NCBI RefSeq assembly: GCF_014204535.1 | Contig: NZ_JACHLR010000017.1 | Span: 40,058 to 104,057 of the forward strand | Length of the DNA: 64,000 nt | Direction: 5' to 3' | Origin: Novosphingobium chloroacetimidivorans | Lineage (GTDB): Bacteria > Pseudomonadota > Alphaproteobacteria > Sphingomonadales > Sphingomonadaceae | Shown here: one piece after another, positions 36,410 through 45,700 of the stretch | Position numbering within the stretch: position 1 is the stretch's first letter | How the letters are laid out: each line of letters begins with the position of its first letter | The notes under the pieces: generated by a model | Told to the model about the DNA's origin: nothing | What the model saw: the letters and a program-made list of their open reading frames with translations, nothing else | Database searches by the model: none | Made by a program: the position numbers and the translations under genes

Positions 36410-37645
36410 TCAATCGGCGAGCTTGGCCTCCACCTCGGCGATCTCGGAGCGCAGCCACATCGTCTCGGAGAGATTGCTTCCGCCCGATGCAGCCAGCAGC
36501 GCCTCGCTCGCCGCCTTCTTGACCCGCAGCGATGCCTGGTTACCGGGCTCGGCGCCAAGCGCGATGGCGACGAGGTGCAGGGCTTCGAGCGGCTGACCGG
36601 CATCCAGCTTCGCCTTCGCACGCTCGGCCAGGTTGTCCGCGCCGCCGGCGAGCTCGACCAAATCGGCATCGACGCTGGAGCGCGGAACGCCATAGAGTTC
36701 GGTGGTGCCGTCCTCGTAGTGGAACCAGCCGGAGTATTCCTCCCAGATCGTCTTCACCGCCCAGCTTGCCTTGCCGTGGAACTCGCCGATCTCGAGGTCC
36801 TCTGGCCAGGCGAATTCACGCATCAGCTGGTGAACGGTCTTGCCGGCCTTCATGCCATCGAGCGTATAATCGCGCACATAGCTGACCGCTGCATGCATCT
36901 TGTCGAGATCGGCACGGATGCGCTCGGCGCCACGGATCGCATCGCCATGCCCGGTGACCACGATCTCCGCCCCGAGATCGCGCACCTTCTCAAGCGACGT
37001 AAGGTACTGGCGCACCGATCGCGGCTTGTCCCCGCGCAGGGTGCACAGAAAGGGCATCGACAGCCAGACCGGCCCAAACAGGTTGCCGGTGAAGGCGATC
37101 CTCTCGCGGGGGAGCCAGACAGTGAGCCCGTCGATCGTCTCGCCTTCGGGCGTGTGGATGATCTCGAAGGTGCGCTCGCCCAGTTCGAGCGTCAGCTTGC
37201 GGTCGACCAGGATGTCGGGCGTGATCATCGGCGCCGGCTTGGGCGTTGCCCCGCGCTTCAGGGTGGAGCCCCAGAGCTTGCCGCTGCGTGGGCCGAAATA
37301 GCTTTGCAGCCCCAGCATGTCGGCATTGGCTTCGACGAAGCCGGGGCCGCCGATGACTTGCGTGCCCTCTTCCACGAACTCGGGCACGCCGCCGAAGTGA
37401 TCGGCATGGCTCTGCGTCAGCACGATGAAGGCGAGCGGCCCGGTGCGATGCGGCGCCAGCAGCGCCTTGGTGCGCTCGGCATTGTCCATGAAGCCGGTGT
37501 TGACCATCACGTCCCCGGCCGAGGTCGTGACCAGGTAGGCGTTCGAGATGTCGTTGGCCTGGAACACGAACGGCGTGATGGCGATCGCATCGGTCTGGGC
37601 GTCACCCGAGCGAACCAGGTTTGCGAGCTTGGGATCACTGGCCAT
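36410..37645 (-). CDS. metallo-beta-lactamase (MBL)-fold hydrolase with C-terminal SCP2-like segment
   Basis: The 411-residue protein has an MBL fold at about residues 25-300. The zinc motif is TQSHADHFGGVPE (HxHxDH-like with one residue changed to SHADH), with later TGHGD and a distal histidine. After it comes a helical domain (about 300-411: RAKAKLDAGQPLEALHLVAI) as in alkyl sulfatase/MBL proteins that end in a sterol-carrier-like domain. The start at 37645 overlaps the alcohol dehydrogenase stop by one base (TAATG). It is last in the SDR - alcohol dehydrogenase - MBL unit. The substrate is unknown; ester or sulfate ester hydrolysis is a guess. Confidence 0.82.
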   Translation of the reverse strand: MASDPKLANLVRSGDAQTDAIAITPFVFQANDISNAYLVTTSAGDVMVNTGFMDNAERTKALLAPHRTGPLAFIVLTQSHADHFGGVPEFVEEGTQVIGGPGFVEANADMLGLQSYFGPRSGKLWGSTLKRGATPKPAPMITPDILVDRKLTLELGERTFEIIHTPEGETIDGLTVWLPRERIAFTGNLFGPVWLSMPFLCTLRGDKPRSVRQYLTSLEKVRDLGAEIVVTGHGDAIRGAERIRADLDKMHAAVSYVRDYTLDGMKAGKTVHQLMREFAWPEDLEIGEFHGKASWAVKTIWEEYSGWFHYEDGTTELYGVPRSSVDADLVELAGGADNLAERAKAKLDAGQPLEALHLVAIALGAEPGNQASLRVKKAASEALLAASGGSNLSETMWLRSEIAEVEAKLAD

Positions 37646-38652
37646 TATGCGTCCTCGAAACCGATCATGACTTTGGCGGATTGCGGCGTGGCGGCGATCT
37701 GCAGGCCTTCCAGCACGTTGCCGAAGGGCAGCTTGTGGCTGATCATCGCCGCGATCTTGTCCTGCAAACGCGGCATGGCGGCGATCACCTCGGGCATTTC
37801 GGTCGGGTAGCCGACAGCAGTGGTGATCGTCATCTCGCTGGTCAGCATGCGGCCGACGGGAAATTCGATCGGCTTCATGTAGGCCGCGGTGATGACCAAC
37901 CTGGCGTGCAGCTTGGCCATCATGATCACGTCGGTCAGGATCGAGGGCGCACCGGCGGCATCGATATAGGCGTCGGTCCCCACACCCACGCGGCCATAGC
38001 TGGGCACTTCGCCGTGGAGCCTGGCGAGTTCCGCGCGGACATCGACTTGCGCCGGATTGAGCGCGGCTTGGACGCCAAGCGCACGCGCGCGCTCCAGGCG
38101 TTCCTCGGCAAGATCGAAGGCGACCACGTCCTCGATCCCGCGATCCACCAGCCATAGCAGCATGCCCAGACCGATCGGGCCGCAACCGAACACCACGACC
38201 TTGTCGCCGGGCTTCACCTCGGCTCGGTTGACGCCGTGCATGGCGACCGCGAGCGGCTCGCACATGGCCGCGACGTCATAGGAGATGCCTTCCGGGATCG
38301 GCAGGATGGAGTCGCCCAGCCGCGCCTCGCGCACCAGCAACTCCTGTGTGAACGCGCCTTCAGGGCCACCCGAGCCGATGTTGCCCGGCGTCATCATCGG
38401 GTTGACGATAACCGCATCACCCACTGCGATGCCGGTGACTTCGCCGCCGACCTCGATCACTTCGCCCGCGCCCTCATGACCGAGCGCCGTCTCGACGCCC
38501 GGCGGGATACCGCCCATCTTGATGTAGGAAAGGTCGGAGCCGCAGATCCCGACCGACTTCATCTGGACCACGACATCCTTCGGGCCGGCGGCCGGACGCT
38601 CGTATTCATCGACGCGTACATCCCCGGCACCGTGGATCTTCAGCAGTTCCAT
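37645..38652 (-). CDS. zinc-type medium-chain alcohol dehydrogenase
   Basis: The 335-residue protein is a medium-chain alcohol dehydrogenase. Catalytic zinc ligands are in VGICGSDLSY, LGHEGAGEVIEV and a cysteine-glutamate in MCEPLAVAMHG. The structural zinc loop with four cysteines is absent (MTPGNIGSGGPEG in that place), as in sorbitol-type subfamilies with one zinc. The cofactor motif is VVVFGCGPIGLGMLLWL. It is the middle gene of a three-gene unit on the minus strand, next to an SDR, and so could oxidise the alcohol of the same compound. Confidence 0.9.
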   Translation of the reverse strand: MELLKIHGAGDVRVDEYERPAAGPKDVVVQMKSVGICGSDLSYIKMGGIPPGVETALGHEGAGEVIEVGGEVTGIAVGDAVIVNPMMTPGNIGSGGPEGAFTQELLVREARLGDSILPIPEGISYDVAAMCEPLAVAMHGVNRAEVKPGDKVVVFGCGPIGLGMLLWLVDRGIEDVVAFDLAEERLERARALGVQAALNPAQVDVRAELARLHGEVPSYGRVGVGTDAYIDAAGAPSILTDVIMMAKLHARLVITAAYMKPIEFPVGRMLTSEMTITTAVGYPTEMPEVIAAMPRLQDKIAAMISHKLPFGNVLEGLQIAATPQSAKVMIGFEDA

Positions 38653-38702
38653 GTTCTCTCTCCCGAACCTTGCCTACGCGTTGGCATGAGCGTGTCCGAT
38701 GT

Positions 38703-39494
38703 TCACGGCCGCACCATGTAGCCGCCGTCGATGGTGATCGTCTCGCCGGTCATGAACGACGAGGCGTCGGAACAAAGGTATGCGCCGATGCCTTCGAAGT
38801 CCGCCGGAAAGCCGGTGCGCTTCATCGGTATGGTGGGGGCGAAATGCGCCTCGACCTGCCTGGCCTGCTCGCCGCCACCCATCATCGGCGTAATCACCAG
38901 CCCGGGCGCGACCACGTTGGCGCGGATGCCGAGCGGGGCCAGCTCGATCGCCAGGCAGCGCACGGCAGCGGCGATCGCCGCCTTGGAACTCGCATACTCT
39001 ATCTTGCCGGCCAGGCCTTGGAACAGCGAGAGCGAGCCGCACGCCACCAGGCTGCCGCCGCTCCGATCACCTGCCTCCACGCGTGCCTTCATGTGCCTGG
39101 CGCCTTCGCGCAGAGTGAAGAATGCGCCGTGAAGGGCCGTCCTCTGGAACTGGTACCAGTGCTCGGTCGGCATATCGAAGACCGAGTTGTAGCGCGGAGA
39201 TGCACCCGAGTTGGCGAAGACGCAGTCGACCTGGCCGAAGTCGGCCATGACCGTCTCGAAGCCCGTCACGATATTCTGCTCTTCCGACACATCGATCTGA
39301 TAGGCGATCACCTTGCCTGCGCCGGCTGCTTCCAGATCGGCCTTGGCAGCGGCGCTCTTCTGCGCATTGCGAGCCCAGATCGCGATGTCGCCACCCATCT
39401 TGGCTACGCCCATCGCAAAGCCCAGGCCGATGCCGCCATTGCCGCCGGTCACCACCGTCACTTTGCCGGTGCAGTCGAAAAGGCCCGCGGCCAT
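38703..39494 (-). CDS. short-chain dehydrogenase/reductase (SDR)
   Basis: The 263-residue protein is a classical SDR: VVTGGNGGIGLGFAMGVAK at the start, then IWARNAQKS, NSGASPRYNS and the catalytic region with YASSKAAIAAAVRCLAIEL. The end ETITIDGGYMVRP is typical. The ATG at 39494 (MAAGLFDCTGKVTVV) is the likely start; the frame extends to 39791 over the region upstream of the AraC gene. It is the first gene of the unit, divergent from the AraC-type regulator, which may control it. Confidence 0.92.
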   Translation of the reverse strand: MAAGLFDCTGKVTVVTGGNGGIGLGFAMGVAKMGGDIAIWARNAQKSAAAKADLEAAGAGKVIAYQIDVSEEQNIVTGFETVMADFGQVDCVFANSGASPRYNSVFDMPTEHWYQFQRTALHGAFFTLREGARHMKARVEAGDRSGGSLVACGSLSLFQGLAGKIEYASSKAAIAAAVRCLAIELAPLGIRANVVAPGLVITPMMGGGEQARQVEAHFAPTIPMKRTGFPADFEGIGAYLCSDASSFMTGETITIDGGYMVRP

Positions 39495-39659
39495 TGCTCT
39501 CTCCTCAGATCCCACAGGTGCGCGCGTACCGCACTTCGTCGCCTGGGTGTCGCCCGGCACGCGGTTGCGCCGCAACCCCTTGCCTTGTAGAGATCGGGAC
39601 GAAATGTACGATCGGGGACACAATGCTGGGCCGCGATTCCGGCCCCGGGCGAGCCGCCG

Positions 39660-40538
39660 ATGACGGACCCAGCGCATGCCACCATGGTGGTCGATGCCGA
39701 ACTGGCGGTGGCTTCGATGACCGCGCAGATCGTGCGGTTCGACATACCCCAGCCGACCTCGACCATGCACGCGATCGAGGACCGCTATCACCTCAACATG
39801 TGCCTGACGCCGCGCCCGCTATCCAGCCGCGGCGGGTACGCCAAGCGCTGGGGGCCGCACCGGCTTGAGCGGCTGGGAGACATCTTCCTGCTGCCACCGG
39901 GAGAGTCGCTGTTCGTGAAGGGCGGAAGTGGGCGCCAGGCGTCGCTCATCTGCCATCTCAATCCTGGGTTGGTGCACGGGTTGGCGGGGCAAGCGCTGGC
40001 ATGGGATGACCAGCACCTCGCCACGACGCTCGACATCGGCAGCGCCCGCATCCGCGCCATCCTGTTCCGCGTGACCGAGGAAGTGCGCCATCCCGGCCTG
40101 GGCTGGGATCGCATGCTGGGCTTCCTGGCGGGAGAATTGGCGCTGGAACTGGCCCGGCACTGCCTGGAAGCCGCCGAGCGCCCGATCACCGGCGGCCTCT
40201 CCGGCTGGCGCTTGCGACTGATCGACGAGCGGCTTTCCGACGAGAGATGGGCCGAAGACCGGCGCGCGCCGACGCTGCAGGAGCTGGCGGCGCTGTGCAA
40301 TCTCTCGCCCCGGCAGCTCACCCGCGGCTTTCGCGTCAGCCGCGCCTGCTCGATCGGCGACTACATCGAGCAGCGCCGCATGGAGAGTGCCAAGCGCCTG
40401 CTGATGGCGGGCGAAAGCGTGAAGAGCATAGCTTTTGCGATGGGGTTCGCCTCGCCCTCCAGCTTCACCTTCGCCTTCCGCCGCGCCGTCGGTGCGAGCC
40501 CCAGCACCTTCCGCCAGCGCCAGGGGCGCGCGATTTGA
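39660..40538 (+). CDS. AraC-family transcriptional regulator
   Basis: The 292-residue protein ends with the two helix-turn-helix units of AraC/XylS (about residues 190-290): APTLQELAALCNLSPRQLTR and SIAFAMGFASPSSFTFAFRR AVG (written in two parts). The N-terminal 180 residues form a sensor region of unknown ligand. It is divergent from the SDR-ADH-MBL unit, 165 bp apart, and would be its regulator. A composite palindromic element (family A) follows its stop by 10 nt. Confidence 0.9.
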   Translation: MTDPAHATMVVDAELAVASMTAQIVRFDIPQPTSTMHAIEDRYHLNMCLTPRPLSSRGGYAKRWGPHRLERLGDIFLLPPGESLFVKGGSGRQASLICHLNPGLVHGLAGQALAWDDQHLATTLDIGSARIRAILFRVTEEVRHPGLGWDRMLGFLAGELALELARHCLEAAERPITGGLSGWRLRLIDERLSDERWAEDRRAPTLQELAALCNLSPRQLTRGFRVSRACSIGDYIEQRRMESAKRLLMAGESVKSIAFAMGFASPSSFTFAFRRAVGASPSTFRQRQGRAI

Positions 40539-40547
40539 CGCCTTCCT

Positions 40548-40708
40548 CCTCTCCCCTTGAGGGGAGAGGATAGCGAAGCTTGCCGCGTAAGCGGCTAGTG
40601 CAGCTTGGAGAGGGGTTTCCGACGTTCGAGAGCGTACAGACCCCTCTCCAACTACGCCTAGGCAGCAAGCTGCCAAGGCTCTGCATCCTCTCCCGTACGG
40701 GAGAGAGG
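40548..40708. repeat. composite palindromic element A, copy 2
   Basis: This copy is built like 8682-8842: CCTCTCCCCTTGAGGGGAGA and GGATAGCGAAGCTTGC, the block GCAGCTTGGAGAGGGG, then the same parts inverted (CCCCTCTCCAACTACGCC, GCAGCAAGCTGCC), ending CCTCTCCCGTACGGGAGAG. Both copies start within about 30 nt behind a regulator gene (IclR, AraC). Confidence 0.7.
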
Positions 40709-40868
40709 CAAAGTATCCTCACGTCGACGGTACCGTCCCACACTCGACACAGCGTCCCATCCTCGACACGCAACCGCGTTGCCCTTCGCCATCGCGACAG
40801 GTCACCTCGCACGTGAGAAGCCGGACCGATGGTCCGGACCGCCACCTTTGGGAAAGGAGCAGCCACGA
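40709..40868. other. rest of intergenic region before the sulfotransferase gene
   Basis: Together with the repeat this makes a 330-bp gap. The remainder carries no gene. GGGAAAGGAGC just before 40869 is a strong ribosome site for the sulfotransferase. No promoter was identified with confidence. Confidence 0.5.
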
Positions 40869-42035
40869 ATGGCCCAGCAACACCTCAACGCCGATGCGCT
40901 CGTCGAGAGCGCCACCAAGTCCACCGGCCTCGACCGGTTCGACGCGGATACCTATCGCGAAGGCCTCGAGGTCTTGGTCGACGACGTCAATGCCGGCATC
41001 GACAAGGGATGGTTCATCGACAGCGGCATCGAGTCGATCGAGAAGGATTGCGTTCACTACCTGGCGACCCGGCTCAAGATCGCGGACTACCTGCGCCGGA
41101 ACCCGGAACTGGAAAGCCGCACGATCGAGCGGCCCGTCTTCGTCATGGGCGTGCCGCGCACCGGCACCACGCTGCTGTCGAACCTGCTCGCCGCCGATCC
41201 GGCCCGCCGCTCGCCGCTGACCTGGGAGATCGACGATCCGGTGCCGCCTGCGACCAGCCAGACGCTGACCACGGATCCGCGCGCGCTCGCCAGGCTGGAG
41301 CAGGAGCGCAAGATGCTCGAGGCGATGCCAGAGATGGGCAAGTATTACCGTTCGTCCGCGATCTATCCGAACGAAGACGTCTTCATCATGGCGGGCGACT
41401 TCAAGACGCTGATGATCGAGTCCAAGGGCCGGCTGCCGGGCTACAAGGACTTCATCTTCTCCTGCGACATGACCAGCTCCTATGCCTACCACAAGAAGTT
41501 CCTGGCTGTGCTGCAGCACCACGCACCGGGCGTGTGGAACCTGAAGAAGCCCAGCCATGCGCTGTTCCTGGACTATCTGTTCGCCGCCTATCCCGATGCG
41601 CGCGTGATCTGGACCCACCGCGATCCCTTTGCCGCGACCGGCTCGCTGTGCTCGATCATCTCGCTTTCGCACAAGCGCCACATGGGCAAGCCCGACATCG
41701 ATTGGCTGGCGCAGGACTACCCCTGGCAAGCGGCCGAGCACGCCAATCGCATAATGGATTTCCGCGACAGGCACGGCGAGGACAGGATCATCGACGTCCA
41801 CTACGATGCGATGGTGAACGATCCGCTCGGCACGATGAAGACGCTGTACAAGACGCTCGGCGACGAGTGGACGCCCGAAGCCGAACAGGGCATCTCGGGC
41901 TGGCTCGCCGACAACCCGCAGGACAAGTTCGGCCGGCACGAATACAAGCTGGCGCAATACGGGCTCAGCAAGGCTCAGCTCGACCCGTTGTTCGAGCGCT
42001 ACTTGTCGCGATACGACGTCGCGCGGGAGGGTTAG
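40869..42035 (+). CDS. sulfotransferase family protein (PAPS-dependent type)
   Basis: The 388-residue protein shows the 5'-phosphosulfate binding loop VFVMGVPRTGTTLLSNLLAA near residue 92 and the 3'-phosphate region around WTHRDPFAATGSLCSI. That pattern belongs to the sulfotransferase 3 / PAPS-binding family, which moves sulfate to hydroxyls, though many bacterial members are of unproven function. The ATG at 40869 (MAQQHLNAD) has AAAGGAGC before it; an upstream in-frame start at 40779 is poor. It is followed by a VOC gene after a REP-filled gap. PAPS would come from cysNC, PAP removal from cysQ. Confidence 0.8.
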   Translation: MAQQHLNADALVESATKSTGLDRFDADTYREGLEVLVDDVNAGIDKGWFIDSGIESIEKDCVHYLATRLKIADYLRRNPELESRTIERPVFVMGVPRTGTTLLSNLLAADPARRSPLTWEIDDPVPPATSQTLTTDPRALARLEQERKMLEAMPEMGKYYRSSAIYPNEDVFIMAGDFKTLMIESKGRLPGYKDFIFSCDMTSSYAYHKKFLAVLQHHAPGVWNLKKPSHALFLDYLFAAYPDARVIWTHRDPFAATGSLCSIISLSHKRHMGKPDIDWLAQDYPWQAAEHANRIMDFRDRHGEDRIIDVHYDAMVNDPLGTMKTLYKTLGDEWTPEAEQGISGWLADNPQDKFGRHEYKLAQYGLSKAQLDPLFERYLSRYDVAREG

Positions 42036-42064
42036 CCTATCCAACTGACGTGACCGCAACCACC

Positions 42065-42161
42065 CCCGTCGTCCCCGCGCAGGCGGGGACCCCGCTTCCT
42101 TCTTCAGAATCGTGATGCGCTAAGAAGCAGCGGGATCCCCGCCTTCGCGGGGATGACGGGG
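42065..42161. repeat. REP-like inverted pair (family B)
   Basis: CCCGTCGTCCCCGCGCAGGC and a right arm GATCCCCGCCTTCGCGGGGA TGACGGGG (in two parts) form an inverted pair with an imperfect spacer. It lies between the sulfotransferase and the VOC gene. Confidence 0.65.
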
Positions 42162-42202
42162 TCATTTGACGACGAGAGAACAGCTTCCGGAGGAGACAAC
42201 CG

Positions 42203-42673
42203 ATGCTCGAGGGCTTGCACTATCAGAATGCCTATGTGTGCGACGATCTCGAAGCGGGCATCGACCTGTTCCGCGGACGAGGGCTGGCCAAGGAGCCGAT
42301 GATCATCCCGGTCGACCAGGACGTCATGACGCCGGATGGTCCAAAGCGGCAGAAGGGCCGGATCTGCTTCATCTGGATCGACAACCTGCAATACGAGCTG
42401 ATCCAGATGGAGATCGACGAGGTCGGCATCTACGCCAATTGCCTGTCGAACGGTGGCGCCCTGCGCTTCCATCACGTGTGCTACCGGATCGATGACTGGG
42501 CCGACTTCCGCCGCCGGGTGGACGAACAGGACCTGCCGATCGCCATGGAACGCGCCGGCGCGGGTGAGGACGAGTTGAAGTTCCTCTACCTCGATGCGCG
42601 CAAGGTTTTCGGGCACTACCTGGAATACACCTGGATGCCCGAGCCGACCTGGCAGCACATCAAGGGCATGTGA
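42203..42673 (+). CDS. VOC-family (glyoxalase/bleomycin-resistance fold) protein
   Basis: The 156-residue protein has the paired beta-alpha-beta-beta-beta units of the vicinal oxygen chelate fold. The first unit includes YQNAYVCDDLEAGIDLFRG, the second LRFHHVCYRIDDWADFRRRV and ends YLEYTWMPEP. Likely metal ligands are the histidines near the start and in HHVCY and the glutamate in YLEY, as in dioxygenases, lyases and epimerases of this family. GGAGGAGAC precedes the ATG closely. The role is unknown; it may serve with the sulfotransferase. Confidence 0.85.
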   Translation: MLEGLHYQNAYVCDDLEAGIDLFRGRGLAKEPMIIPVDQDVMTPDGPKRQKGRICFIWIDNLQYELIQMEIDEVGIYANCLSNGGALRFHHVCYRIDDWADFRRRVDEQDLPIAMERAGAGEDELKFLYLDARKVFGHYLEYTWMPEPTWQHIKGM

Positions 42674-42713
42674 CAAGTCCCAGGTTCTCCCCTGGAAGGG
42701 GCGGACCTGGGCG

Positions 42714-45700
42714 TCACCCAATCATCATCAGACTGGCATTGCCGCCCGCTGCGGTGGTGTTGATCGAAATCGACACCTCCTCCAGCAACCAGTCGCAGGT
42801 CCATTGCCCGTCCGCCGCGAGCGCATGCACCGGCACGATGGCGCCCGGCAGGTCCGCCGCGTCGCGCGTGGCGGCGGCAATCCTCTCGGGCCCACCTTCC
42901 ACCAGCACGCCCGCAAACGGTTCGTCGACGGGAGCAAGGATCGAAGCGACACTGGCCGGCAAGCCTGCGGGCAGCGCCATGCCTTCGACGGCCGCGCGGT
43001 TCCCCGTCGCCAGCACCGCGGCGATCTGCGCGAACAGCCCGCGCTCGGTTTCCGGCTTGAGCAGGATGCGCCCGCGCGGGTGAAGCGCGTAGAGGTTGCG
43101 CTCACCCACCGGTCCCGGCAGCAGCGTCTCCATACCCAGCGCCGAGCGTCGCCCATACCCGACCGCCTCGCTCGCCGCATCGCGCTCGCCCTTTGCTTCA
43201 AGCCAGGCGACGAAATCCTCCAGCGGCGTGACGGCATCACCGCCCGCTACCGGCAGAGCCGACGGCGTGCTCACCAGGCGCTTGAGATAAAGCGGTCCAC
43301 CGGCCTTCGGACCGGTGCCCGACAGTCCACGCCCGCCGAACGGCTGCACGCCGACGACCGCGCCGATCACGTTGCGGTTCACGTAGAGGTTGCCCGCCCT
43401 CACTCGCCGGGTCACTTGCGCCACCATCTCGTCCAGGCGCGTGTGCAGCCCGAAGGTAAGACCAAAGCCCGTCGCGTTGATCGCATCGATCAAGCTGCCA
43501 AGCTGATCCCGCTTCCAGCGCAGCACGTGCAACACCGGCCCGAACACCTCGCGCTCCACATCGGCGATCCGGTCGATCTCGATGATCGTGGGCGCGACGA
43601 AGGTGCCGTGCGCGGTTTCGGGCTCGAGCGGCAGGCGCTCGATCGAGTGGCCGCGCGCGCGCATGCTCTCGACATGGCGCTCGATGGTGCCACGCGCTTC
43701 GGCGGTGATCACCGGCCCGATGTCGATGGCGAGGCGGTCCGTGTTGCCCACCCGCAGTTCGGCTAGCGCGCCCTTCAGCATGGCCAGTGTCCGGTCAGCG
43801 CAGTCTTCCTGCAGGCACAGGATGCGCAGTGCCGAACAGCGCTGCCCTGCACTGTCAAAGGCAGACGCGATGACGTCCGCGATCACCTGTTCGGCCAGCG
43901 CGGAGGAATCGACGATCATCGTATTCTGCCCACCAGTCTCGGCAACCAACGGGATCGGCGTGCCGGCCGGCGAGAGCCGCCCGGCCAGTTCGCGCTGGAT
44001 CACCCGCGCGACATCGGTGGAGCCGGTGAACATGACCGCCATCGTCTCAGGCGCCGCGACGAGCGCCGCACCGATTTCGCCATCGCCAGGCAGCAGTTGA
44101 AGCGCGTCTTCCGGCACCCCTGCGGCGTGCAGCAGGCGCAAGGCTTCGGCGGCGATCAGCGGCGTTTCCTCGGCCGGCTTGGCGAGCACCGGATTGCCCG
44201 CCACCAGCGCCGCTGCAACCTGGCCGGTGAAGATCGCCAAGGGGAAGTTCCATGGGCTGATGCAGGTGACGGGGCCTAGCGGCACTTGCGCCGGCCCCAT
44301 GGTGGAGCGTGCCTGTGCCGAGTAATAGCGCAGGAAATCGATGGCCTCGCGTACTTCCGACACGGCATTGGCGGCCGACTTGCCCGCTTCGCGCATGGCG
44401 AGGCCCATCAGCTGCGGCAGGCGCGCCTGCATCGCATCGGCAGCGCGCTCCAGCATGGCGGCACGCTCGGACACCGGAACCTGGCTCCAGTTCGAAGCCG
44501 CGGCGATGCGGGCTGCCTCGCGCGCCTGCTCGGGCGTCGCTTCCACCACATGGCCCACGACGTCGCGGTGATCCGCCGGGTTGCGCACCACGCGCTCGCC
44601 TCGAACGGGCTGTGCCGGCGCGGCGCTCCACTGCGTGCGGGCGCTCTCCTGCAGCGCCTCGGAAAGCCGTGCGAGCGCATCCTCGTCGCTGAGATCGAGG
44701 CCTGCCGAGTTCGTCCGCTCGGGATAGAGGTCGCGCGGCAGTGCGATCAGGTCGTGCCTCGCGCCGGGCCGCGGCATGGCGCGCACCACCTCGACGGGAT
44801 CGGCGATCATCTCGTCCACCGGCACCTTGGGATCGGCGATGCGGTTGACGAACGAGGAGTTGGCTCCGTTCTCCAGCAGCCGCCGCACAAGGTAGGCGAG
44901 CAGCGTCTCGTGCGTGCCCACCGGCGCATAGATGCGGCAGGGACGATCCAGCTTGTCGGCCCCGACCACTTGTTCGTAGAGCGCCTCGCCCATGCCGTGG
45001 AGGCACTGGAACTCGTACTGGCCTTGCCTGAACCCTGGCCCCGCCAAGTGGTAGATCGTCGCCAGCGTCTGCGCATTGTGCGTGGCGAATTGCGGGAACA
45101 CCGCGTCGCCCGCCGCCAGCAGCAGCCTCGCGCAGGCCACATAGGCGACGTCGGTGTGGACCTTGCGCGTGTAGACCGGAAAGTCGGCGAGCCCATCGAC
45201 TTGCGCGCGTTTGATCTCGGCGTCCCAGTAGGCGCCCTTCACCAGCCGCACCATGATCCGCCGCTTCCCGCGCCGCGCCAGGTCGACGATCCATTCTATC
45301 GTCGCGGGGCAGCGCTTGCCATAAGCCTGCACGACGAAGCCCAGACCGTTCCAGCCGGCCAGCTCGAAATCGAGCGCAAGGCTTTCCAGCAGGTCGAGCG
45401 AAAGCTCCAGCCGATCCTGCTCCTCGGCATCGATGTTGAAGCCGATATCGTAGGACTTGGCGAGCAGCGCCAGAGCGCGCACCCGGGGCAGCAGCTCGGC
45501 CATCACCCGGCCGGCCTGGCCGCGCACGTACCGGGGGTGCAACGCCGACAGCTTGATCGAGATGCCCGGCCCTCCGTACACGCCGCGACCGGCCGAAGCG
45601 CGACCGATGGCATGGATCGCCTGCTCGTAGTCGCGATAGTAGCGGTCGGCATCGCCGGCGGTCATCGCCGCCTCGCCCAGCATGTCGTAGCTGTACTGGA

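Noticed and set aside
36410..38263. A 617-residue fusion of alcohol dehydrogenase and MBL protein
   Set aside because: The extended part of the frame is out of frame with the true alcohol dehydrogenase, which ends at 37645; the MBL protein starts there with its own ATG.
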